A DNA stretch of 20,261 nucleotides, taken from assembly GCA_001275005.1 (NCBI GenBank), contig JWZX01002955.1, positions 1-20,261 of the forward strand, written 5' to 3'. The notes beneath the pieces were generated by a model. It worked only from the letters and a program-made list of their open reading frames with translations, did no database searches and had not been told where the DNA came from. The translations under genes and the position numbers were made by a program. Of this stretch, positions 1 to 6,934 are shown piece by piece (position 1 is the stretch's first letter; each line of letters begins with the position of its first letter). Origin of the DNA: Chrysochromulina tobinii. Its lineage: Eukaryota > Haptophyta > Prymnesiales > Chrysochromulinaceae.

Positions 1-3000
1 CCCCTCCGCCCTCCCCTCCCCGGCGGCCCCCTCATCAGCTGCCCCATCCAACGCCACCGCCACCGAGATCGCCTCCTTCATGACCGCCGCGCCTGCGGAC
101 TTCCAACGTTCCGACGCGCGCGCCGCCGCCGCCGCCGCCGCCGCCTCCGCCTCCTCCGCTGCAGCCGCTGCCGCCTCCGCTGCCGCCTTCGCCTTCGCCA
201 CCTCCGCCTCCGCCGCCACCGCCGCCGCAGCCTCAAATTGATTGATGACCGTCTCGACGTGATCGTGTGATATGATGAGCTGATTCGTGACGTGGGCCTG
301 CCATTGGGGGCAACCACAGGGGCATTCAGTTCGCCCGGTCTAGAAAGAGGGTCGTCATCAGACCCACTCAGACGTACTCAGTTCCCAATCAGATCGAAGA
401 GGGCCGTCATCGGTACGCTATCAATACATCAACAGTGGCATTCAGCTCGCCTGGTAGAAGAGAGCCGTCAGGAGCGCCCCCAGCTGCCCGCGCAACTCCG
501 GTGCGCCCTCAACGGCTGCGTCCGCCATAGCGCAGGTTGCAATCTCGTACAAGCCCACGATGGTCTCCGGCATCGGTCTGTCGGAAGCGATCGTTGCTTC
601 GAAGGTAAAGCTCACCTGCAATCAGTCGCAATCAGTCGCAATCAGTCGAAATCCATCACAATCCATCACAATCCATCGCAATCTGTCGCAATCTGTCGCA
701 ATCAGTCGCAATTTGAAGGCTCTCACCATCGAGAGCATCAAAGGGTTTGTTGAGATGCGCAGCCCTGACTGCACGTCCACCGGCACCGTGTGCTCTATGT
801 ACGGGCGCAGCCGCGCCGCCTTCTCCTCCCCTAAGGACGTCTGAATGGCCATCTCCTGTTGGGCAGTGGCGAAGGGCGTCAAGTCGCAATCGGGTCGCAA
901 TCGGGTCGCACTCATATGTATGCAATCCGGTCGCACTCATATGCAATCAGATGCAATCAGATGCGTTCAGATGCAGTCAGATGCAATCAGGTGCAATCAG
1001 GTGCAATCAGGTGCAATCAGATGCACCTGTTGAGCGACGGTGAGGAGAGACAATCAGATGCAATCAGATGCAATCGGGTGTAATCAGGTGCAATCAGGTG
1101 CAATCAGATGCACCTGTTGAGCGACGGTGAGGAGAGACAATCAGATGCAATCAGATGCAATCAGGTGTAATCAGATGCAATCAGGTGCAATCAGATGCAC
1201 CTGTTGAGCGACGGTGAGGAGAGACAATCAGATGCAATCAGATGCAATCAGATGCAATCAGATGCAATCAGGTGCAATCAGATGCACCTGCTGAGCGACG
1301 GTGAGGAGAGAGAGCTCCGCACGCCGAAAGGCGCGAAAGCGAGCCTCGTGGATACCGGTAGGGCGCGATGCGACGAGGAGCACGTGCCCTTGCGGTGCGA
1401 GTACCTGCTTTGCATGCAAAGCCCCATCAGACGGGCAATCCGAGGCATCACAGTGGTCATCAGTGGTCATCAGTGGTCATCAGAGGCCTCCTTGCGGTGC
1501 GAGTACCTCTGTCAGGTGGCGCTCTATGCTGTCGAGGGTACCCCCCTGTCCCCCCAGCCCCCCCTCGGTGGATGCCTCATTCAGCCCGTCGATCAAGATG
1601 CATACATGCCGGCCGAGGAGCGCCTGACGAAACATGCGGCATTGCGGTCACGATTACGGTCGCAATCGAAGGCGCTCTCGGAGGCGAAAAGCATAGGCTC
1701 ATCAGTAATCAAAGGCTCATCAGTAAGTGCTCACCTGACGTAGCATGCGGTGGGCCTCGGGCGCGTTCGCATACTCGAGCTGCACGAAGGCTTCGATCCA
1801 ATTGCCACTGGCGGCGAAGGTGTCTGGATCGCTTTGAAGGAAGCTCTGGAGCTGCTGCACGCGCACGTAGATTGGGACGAGCGCCGTCTCCCCTGCCCGT
1901 GCCGCCTGTGGGAAGGAGAGGTGGCGCCGTAGTGAGCACATGGGCCATCAGTGGCAACCTCAGAGGTTCTCAGTGGCACACAAAAGGCTTGCGTACCTGC
2001 ACAATGTGCGCGAGGACTTGGGCCATGACGGTGCTCTTGCCTGTAGCCGCGCCTCCAAGTAGCAACGCGCTCGGTGGGTCACGAACCGGTCCCCCGGCGC
2101 AGCATACATCGTGGGCGCGGCGCATCCAAAGGCTGAGCGAGCTCGCATCTCCGACGATCTCACTAAACGAGCTCGCATCTCCGATGACCTCACCGACGAT
2201 CTCACCGACCTCGGCCTCGCGCGTCGCCTCGGGCGCCCTCAGCGTGACCCCAATCGCGACACACTGCGTGAGCACGTGGAGCTTCCGGCCAGTCAGAGCG
2301 TCGAGCACGTGCATGTTGTGGAAGGCGAGGGTGCGAAGGTACCTAATAAGGCAGGTGGCCATGACGGGAAGTGGTTGATAGATAGGGTCGCAATCATGAT
2401 GATCATCAGGGATGAATACTCCCAAATCAAGGGAAGCCATCCAAAGGCATCCGAAGCCATATCCGAAGCAATCCGACGCAATCCGACGCAATCCGACGCA
2501 ATCAGCTCGGCGTACCACTCGCGCAGAGCCTCGTACGCGACGGCGGGCAGCTGCCGTGGCACATGATTCCATGGGTGGAGCCGCATCCATATCTCCGAGG
2601 TGAGCTCGTCCCGAGATTCGTCAAGCATGCAGAGCAAGTGTGTGCCGAGCACGTCCACATCGATCACTTGGACTGCGACCCACTCGTAGCTGCTGCTCGA
2701 GGGGGGGTGGGCAGCAACGGCCGGGGCAGCGCGCAGGGCAGCGCTCGGGGCAGCGCCCCCAGAGGCGGCGCTCGGGGCAGCGCCCTCCGAGGCGGCGCCC
2801 AGTACGGCGCCCTCACTCGACGAGTCAAGGCCGTGCAGCGGCCTGCGCACGAGAAGGCGCTGCCCCGCGCCGTATCGGCGCAGCCCCGCCGCCCCGGTTG
2901 CGCGTAACGCCTCCGCCGCGAGGCTGTGGAAGTCGACGACTCTGAGGGCATCGATGAGATCGGGGAGATTGCCCCGGAGCTCGCCGTCCGAGATCGCGCC

Positions 3001-6000
3001 GCGCAGCTTCGTTAATTTGGCGCTGAGCTCGGCCCGAGATCTCAGTGGGAGATTTTCCGAGCTCGCGAGCAGCGCCTCGGTCGCGGTGGCAGCCGTTACA
3101 GCCGCCGCCTCCGCCGCCTCCCTCGCCACGAGGATCGCATCGCTTGCTCGACTGGCCGCGTCCGCCGCCGCCGCCGCCGGAGTTGACGAAGCCTGATGAG
3201 TTGACGAAGCCTGATGAGTTGATGAAGCCTGATGAGTTGACGAGGCCAGCGCCGCGTTGCAACGTGCGTCATCCTCCGTCGCCTGAGGAGGCGTCGTGGT
3301 GGGCGCACCGGTCCCCGGCTGTGGCCGGCGCCGTGTCGGGCGCTCTCGCGACAGCGTCCGCGTTGGGCTGGGCGACGTGCCCACCACGACGCTGTCCTTA
3401 AGGGAAGAGCTCGGGCTTGCCTTCAAAGGGAAGTCCGAGATCGAGCCTCGGCGACGCGGCGCCGTACCGGGCACACCGCCGCCCGCGCGATCCGCCGCCC
3501 GCCAGATCGCGTCGTGATGGGCACCACTCCTCCGTGCCGCCCGGTGCGGCGCTGTGGGGTTAAGCGCCGTGCCGAGCACTCGGTCGAGCTGGCGACGCGC
3601 CGTGTCGAGCTGGCCACGCGCCGCGGCCCCCGTAGCCGCCCCCGTCACCGCTCCCGTAACCGCTCCCGCGTCCTCTGCGATCCGTTGAGCCACGTGGCGC
3701 TCGGAGAGCACGCGCGCCGTCTCGAGCACCTCGGGCATGCGCCGGCGAATAGCGTCGAGTTTCGTCACGTCCGCCGCCAGCCGCTCGGCCCAGCCGTGTA
3801 ACGGTCGACGCGCCGTCGCGAGCGCCGCCTCGACGGTGGCGGCCAGCGGCTGTGGAACGCTCGCCACGACGCTCATCTCATCCGGGTTCCTCTCCGACGC
3901 GCCGTCTTGGGCGCCATCGTGGGCGCCGTCGTGGGCGCCATCGTGGGCGCCGTCGTGGGCGCCGGTTGAGACGCGGCTCGGCCCTAATATGGGACCAAGC
4001 GCCGTCTCAAGCATCCGAAGCTGCCCAGCGAGGACGCGACCGTCAGTGGCCATCAGAGGTCATCACAGGTCATCATCAGAGGTCATCACCTGCTCAGCGA
4101 GTGCGTCGCGGTCGGTGCTGATCCCCAGCCGCATCTGCACATCGAGATACACGTACGCATGCATGCACACGATCAGCGGCATATTAGAGATCATCAGAGG
4201 TCATCAGAGGTCATCAGAGGTCATCAGAGGTCATCAGAGGTCATCAGAGGTCATCAGAGGTCATCACCTGCTCGAGGAATGCATGCAAAAGGGCCATCAG
4301 AGGTCATTAGTGGCCACATCACCTGCTCGAGGAATGCATGCAAAAGGGCCATAGGACCTCTGAGGCTGTCCGACTGAATGGTGGCGATAACGGCCACGCA
4401 GGCCTCGAGCTCCGCGCCCGCTACGGCGCTCGCTTCGAGGAGCGGCCGCTCGCGTGCTGTGAAATCTGCCTCCGCGCGCCCTGCGGACTCGATCGCCGCC
4501 GCCAACGCCGACTCGCGAGCCGTGCGGGCCTGTGGGGAACAGAGAGGGTGGGCGCCGTAGTGAGCACTTGCATGCAGGGCTGGCCGCCTTCTCGCGAGCA
4601 GTGCGTGCCTCAAGCGCCTCGCGCTTCTCCTTCTCCTTGGTGTCCACGTCGAGCTGTGGGGAATGATGAGTGGAGGGTTAGTGGGGGGTGGTTAGTGGGG
4701 TTTGGGGGTGGGTAGTGGGGAGGGCAGATGAGGCTTAGTGGCGGGGGGAGTCGCACTCGGAGGGCAATCAGGAGGGCAATCAGGAGGGCAATCAGGAGGG
4801 CAATCAGGAGGGCAATCAGGAGGGCAATCAGGAGGGCGTTGGTAGCAATCAGATGGCAATCAGGAGGGTACTCAGAGTGGGGCACTCAGAGGGAAATCAG
4901 AGGGCACTTCGAGTACACTCAGAAGAGCCATCCGATGACAATCAGAGGAGCAATCACCAGCAATCTCGAGAGCTCCTCCGCCTGCATGCAATGAGGGAGG
5001 CAATCAGATGCAATCAAGAGGTCATCACCTGCAATCTCACGAGCTCCTCCGCCGCCTTGCGCGCGTCGCTTGCACTCAGCCCCGCCCCCTTCTCCGCCTC
5101 CTCGGCCTCCTCGGCCGCCACCTTGGCGACCTCGAGCGCCGCAGCGAGCTTCTCGCGCTCCGTCTCGGCGGTTTCTTTAGTTTCGTCCATGCGCTTGCGA
5201 GCACGCATCTCGTACAACTCCGCCGCCTTCTCCACCTCGACCTCGGGCGCGGCCTGCAATGATTGGAGTGCTCATCAGAGGTCATCGGAGGTGCAATCAG
5301 TTGCAATCAGTTGCAATCAGAGGCCGTTGCCTGCAATGATTGAAGTGCCCATCAGAGGTCATCGGAGGTGCAATCAGTTGCAATCAGCGAGGAGGCCGTT
5401 GCCTGGAAGGATTGGACAACGGCCTTCTGTGCGGCCCCGAGCGCATCCCAGGCCCTCCGATGCGCTTGTTGGGCATCTTCAGCAAGCTGTACCGCTTCGT
5501 CCACGACGGCACTCTGCGCGCGAGAGAGAGACAGACAGAGAAAGCTCCTTGAGGGAGACAGGGAGAAAGAGAGGGATAGAAGGAGAGGGAGGGAGAGGGA
5601 GGGAACAGACGAGCCGAGCGGAGATCTTCAGATGATCATCAGACGCTATCAGACGCGATCAGACGCTATCAGACGCTATCGCAGGCGCGAGATCCTCCGA
5701 GATCAAGCCGAGATCAAGCCGAGATCTCGCCTGCGCCTCGGCCTCCTTCTTCGCCCTCGCCTCCGCCAACCGCTTCGCTTCCAACGCGGCCGTTGACTCG
5801 CCGCCCTTCCTCGCCGATTGACGAATCTCTTCCTGCTTCTCGAGCACACGTCTTATCGCAGTTGCATGCTCATTGACCGCCGACTCCGACGCTTGGATCG
5901 CGTCCTCGTGGGCGCGCTCTGCACTCGCCACCCTGTCCTTGGCCTCGTGCGCCCCCTCGCCCAATCCCTTGTTGTTCGCACGCAAGCGCTCCAGGCGGGT

Positions 6001-6738
6001 GCTCGCTTTTTGGAGCACGACGAGCGATTGGCGCAGGGTCGTGCGGATGGTCGAGACATCGGTCAGAAGCGAGTCGGTCCAACACTCGATGGGCGGCGGT
6101 CCGTCGGGTAGCTGCCACGGCAACGCGATCAAGCTGCTTTGCTCCAGGCTCACCATCATCTCGTCTTCCATCTCGTCACGATCGATGAGCGCAGCAGCAG
6201 CAGCGCCTCCGTCGTCGCCGCCGCGTGGCCCGTGCGATGGCGGCGGCTGCCCGCTGCCTCGGCACCGCATGAGCTGTGCGACGCTGCGCCCGTCGGCGCC
6301 GACGACGCCAAAGCGCGTCGATCCCTCCGCACCCGCCCGGCGCCCGGCCAGGTCGGGCAGCAGCAGCAGGGGCTGTCCAGCCGCGAGGCGCAGAGGTTCA
6401 GGTTGCGGTGTGCGCAGGATGCCGGCGAGCTTCGGAGGAGGCCCCGGATCGACATGGGCGCTGCGAAATTTGGCAGCCGCCTCCTCGGCGGCCGCTGCCT
6501 CGGCGGCCGCTGCCTCGGCTTCGACCACCGCATCAATGGCCTCGTTAATGGAGAAAAGCATCGTGTCGTCCATCGCTTGCTCTACCGGCCCCTCGCTGGC
6601 TTGCTCGACGGCAGCGGCCGCAGCCGCTTTCCTGGAACCGGGCTTTTTCCCCCCGCCCTGCGCCGTTGGCGGCCCGCGCGCCGACGGTGGCCCACGTGCA
6701 TCCGGTGTCCGCGAAGCGACTGTCATCTTGGGTGGCAT
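1..6738 (-). CDS. NACHT-domain STAND NTPase with coiled-coil N-terminus (14 exons, 3' partial)
   Basis: Proposed exons: 6738-5731, 5513-5403, 5253-5029, 4653-4609, 4529-4323, 4134-4090, 4020-2516, 2342-1997, 1905-1735, 1623-1507, 1404-1288, 855-727, 615-451 and 297 to beyond base 1. All junctions keep frame and give at least 1496 residues. The first ~550 residues are Ala/Glu/Lys-rich coiled coil. Exon 7 has AHDG and ASSTHQ repeats. The NACHT core shows Walker A GGAATGKST (~1145-1153), Walker B VCILIDGLNEA (~1228), the SRPTG motif (~1273) and TNPLMLSM (~1335). Such STAND proteins are NTP-driven switches that oligomerise on sensing a signal. The sensor or effector part presumably lies past base 1. 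I chose the Met at 6738 (MPPKMTVAS); an in-frame Met at 6900 is the alternative. The exon 4 donor is uncertain (4609 or 4588). The family call is strong; the exact gene structure is inferred. Confidence 0.85.
298..450 (-). other. Intron 13 (153 bp, GC-AG)
   Basis: The donor is TACCAG|GCGAGC and the acceptor AATGGCAG|GCCCAC. Splicing joins LLTALFYQ to AHVTNQLIISHDHVE in phase 0. Two loosely related ~110-bp halves (both contain ACCCTCTTC and GGCGAACTGAATGCC/GCGAGCTGAATGCC) again suggest an internal duplication of the junction. Confidence 0.65.
616..726 (-). repeat. Intron 12 (111 bp) made almost entirely of 10-bp repeats
   Basis: The donor is TCGATG|GTGAGA and the acceptor GATTGCAG|GTGAGC, with GGTGAG on both sides. 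About ten ~10-bp units (sense CTGATTGCGA, with drift to GGATTGTGAT) fill 617-714. Splicing gives NPLMLSM then VSFTFEATIA, phase 0, in good agreement with NACHT proteins. Confidence 0.8.
856..1287 (-). repeat. Intron 11: 87-bp tandem duplications of an exon-intron junction
   Basis: A 24-bp block (plus strand ctgttgagcgacggtgagg plus agaga) occurs at 1027, 1114 and 1201, and as the exon 11 end at 1288 (there ctgctgagcg). The spacing is exactly 87 bp each time. Between blocks lie six or so 10-bp units of CTGATTGCAT/CTGATTGCAC type. Read on the sense strand, each block is a pyrimidine-rich tract ending CAG immediately followed by GTGCAT. The true acceptor GCCCAACAG at 856 joins TVAQQ to EMAIQTSLG in phase 0. 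Confidence 0.8.
1405..1506 (-). mobile_element. Intron 10: 102-bp insertion with perfect 19-bp flanking duplication
   Basis: The plus-strand 19-mer ccttgcggtgcgagtacct occurs at 1388-1406 and again at 1490-1508, exactly 102 bp apart. The donor GTACTCGC is one copy and the exon after the acceptor starts with the other, so splicing restores a single copy and yields HLTEVLAPQGHVLLVASRP, an uninterrupted NACHT segment. The body has three CTGATGACCA units and ends GGCTTTGCATGCAAAGCAG. Confidence 0.85.
1624..1734 (-). other. Intron 9 (111 bp) flanked by a 7-bp duplication
   Basis: The donor is CGTCAG|GTGAGC and the acceptor CGTCAG|GCGCTC. The 7-mer cctgacg (plus strand) lies at 1623-1629 and 1734-1740, spanning both splice junctions. 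The intron carries two GATTACTGATGAGCC-like units near its donor. Splicing joins the MLRQ end of exon 9 to the Walker B exon in phase 0. Confidence 0.7.
1906..1996 (-). mobile_element. Intron 8: introner-like element (91 bp)
   Basis: The donor is GTGCAG|GTACGC and the acceptor CTTCCCACAG. It separates the P-loop exon from the strand LVPIYVRVQQL in phase 0. The sense sequence GCCACTGATGGCC then GTGCTCACTACGGCGCC (17-mer at 1923-1939) matches intron 4 and the intron at 17602-17685. I see no clear flanking duplication. Confidence 0.75.
2343..2515 (-). other. Intron 7 (173 bp, phase 2) with GGATTGCGTC repeats
   Basis: The donor is GAGTG|GTACGC and the acceptor TTATTAG|GTACCT, so GGTAC is present on both sides. 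Removing the intron restores EALREWYLRTLAFHNMH and moves the reading frame correctly into the exon carrying Walker A. Near the donor (2466-2505) there are four tandem ~10-bp units (plus strand atccgacgca). It is the only intron of this gene that is not phase 0. Confidence 0.75.
3184..3245 (-). repeat. 18-bp coding repeat (ASSTHQ)
   Basis: Plus-strand gttgacgaagcctgatga-like units are repeated three to four times and encode SSTHQA on the minus strand inside exon 7. They give a short flexible linker before an Ala-rich helix. Confidence 0.8.
3900..3965 (-). repeat. 12-bp coding repeat (AHDG)
   Basis: About five 12-bp units (plus strand cgtcgtgggcgc / catcgtgggcgc) encode AHDGAHDG on the minus strand near the start of exon 7. 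They are likely length-variable. Confidence 0.8.
4021..4089 (-). other. Intron 6 (69 bp)
   Basis: The donor is GAGCAG|GTGATG and the acceptor GCTGGGCAG. Both flanks are phase 0. It contains three to four CTGATG-type units. Exon 6 upstream (4134-4090) is only 15 codons (MRLGISTDRDALAEQ). Confidence 0.5.
4135..4322 (-). repeat. Intron 5 with seven perfect 10-bp repeats
   Basis: The donor is GAGCAG|GTGATG. Seven identical plus-strand tcatcagagg units occupy 4191-4260 (sense CTGATGACCT). The stretch GCCCTTTTGCATGCATTCCTCGAGCAGGTGATG occurs both at the exon 5 end and again inside the intron (about 4262-4295), so the exon-intron junction has been duplicated. The acceptor GATGTGCAG at 4135 is the least certain of the sites. 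Confidence 0.55.
4530..4608 (-). mobile_element. Intron 4: introner-like element (79 bp, boundaries tentative)
   Basis: The 3' half reads TGCATGCAAGTGCTCACTACGGCGCCC, a pyrimidine tract, then CCCCACAG. The 17-mer at 4551-4567 recurs in intron 8 and in the intron at 17602-17685. The sequence after the proposed donor (GCACGCACTGCTCGCGAG) is an imperfect copy of the start of exon 5 (GCCCGCACGGCTCGCGAG), like a decayed flanking duplication. An alternative GC donor at 4587 also keeps frame. Confidence 0.55.
4654..5028 (-). repeat. Intron 3 with 12-bp array and degenerate copy of the exon 3 end
   Basis: The donor is CAG|GTGATG and the acceptor is TTCCCCACAG. At 4761-4832 six perfect 12-bp units (plus strand agggcaatcagg) lie in tandem. 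At about 4960-4987 there is a second, slightly changed copy of the exon 3 end: TTGCATGCAG, then 24 nt encoding AEELSRLL (compare AEELVRLQ at the real exon end), then GTGATTGC. It could be an in-frame microexon or a dead duplication. Confidence 0.6.
5254..5402 (-). repeat. Intron 2: two tandem intron-like units with GC donors
   Basis: The intron consists of two nearly identical units, 5331-5402 (72 bp) and 5254-5330 (77 bp). On the sense strand each starts GCAACGGCCTC and ends CAATCATTGCAG. The end of the first unit abuts the start of the second (CAG|GCAACG), recreating an acceptor and donor with nothing between them. Both flanking exons are phase 0. It can be removed in one step, or in two with a zero-length exon between. 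Confidence 0.7.
5514..5730 (-). other. Intron 1 (GC-AG) with CTGAT-type repeats
   Basis: The donor is CAG|GCGAGA and the acceptor follows a long pyrimidine tract ending CGCGCAG. Joining exon 1 to exon 2 keeps phase 0 and continues the coiled coil (EAEAQ then SAVVDEA). Near the donor there are about four ~10-bp units of the form CTGATAGCGT (sense strand, about 5643-5690). A purine-rich GAGA stretch (plus strand, about 5520-5605) forms the extended pyrimidine tract. Confidence 0.65.
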
Positions 6739-6934
6739 TCTTGGGGCTGAAGCGCGCCGCAATACCGAATTAGAACGCGGAACGAAAACACGGTGTGATG
6801 CGAAAATGGATGAAAACTCACGACGCCGGCGTTTGCATGCAAACGAAACGGCCACACTCGATATTGCCAGCTTTCTGGTCTCTGCGGGCTTGCTCGACAA
6901 TCAGTGTTACTGTTTCACATGCACGCAAAGCGCT
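6739..6934. other. Spacer between the EF-hand stop and the NACHT gene start
   Basis: This 196-bp stretch must hold the 3' end of the EF-hand gene and the promoter/5' leader of the NACHT gene, both on the minus strand. It contains a TTTGCATGCAAA palindrome near 6832-6843 but no convincing TATA box. An in-frame Met at 6900 leaves open that part of it is coding. Confidence 0.5.

Larger units (their letters stand above)
1..2342 (-). other. NACHT NTPase core (exons 8-14)
   Basis: Seven exons encode the nucleotide-binding module. Exon 8 carries a VLDALTGRKL segment and ends just after the P-loop. Exon 9 holds the strand LVPIYVRVQQL. Exon 10 holds Walker B. Exon 11 holds HVLLVASRPTG and the LTVAQQ end of the next helix. 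Exon 12 runs EMAIQTSLGEEKA to NPLMLSM, and exon 13 contains ETIVGLYEIATCAM, the helical region after the NACHT fold. Exon 14 continues as AHVTNQLIISHDHVETV and becomes an Ala/Glu-rich helix cut by the window edge. Once the introns are removed, the order and spacing of motifs match the NACHT family. This is the best evidence that the introns are placed correctly. Confidence 0.85.

Noticed and set aside
1019-1311. CRISPR-like array of 24-bp repeats with ~63-bp spacers
   Set aside because: The 'spacers' are themselves low-complexity 10-bp repeats, the spacing is exact, the gene context is eukaryotic and spliced, and no cas genes are present. It is a tandemly duplicated exon-intron junction.
1368-2378. 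Long plus-strand frame of 336 codons
   Set aside because: It runs antisense through several NACHT exons and introns, with Arg/Pro-rich shadow composition and no domain. The minus-strand reading explains the region.
2293-4053. Single minus-strand 586-codon gene
   Set aside because: It is exon 7 extended into introns 6 and 7. The tail after REWYAEL is repeat-derived, and the frame of the P-loop exon requires an intron at 2343-2515.
6600-6720. Ala-rich stretch as a nuclear or plastid targeting signal for the NACHT protein
   Set aside because: The N-terminus is Pro/Lys/Gly-rich and low-complexity, with no hydrophobic core or clear basic cluster to support a call.
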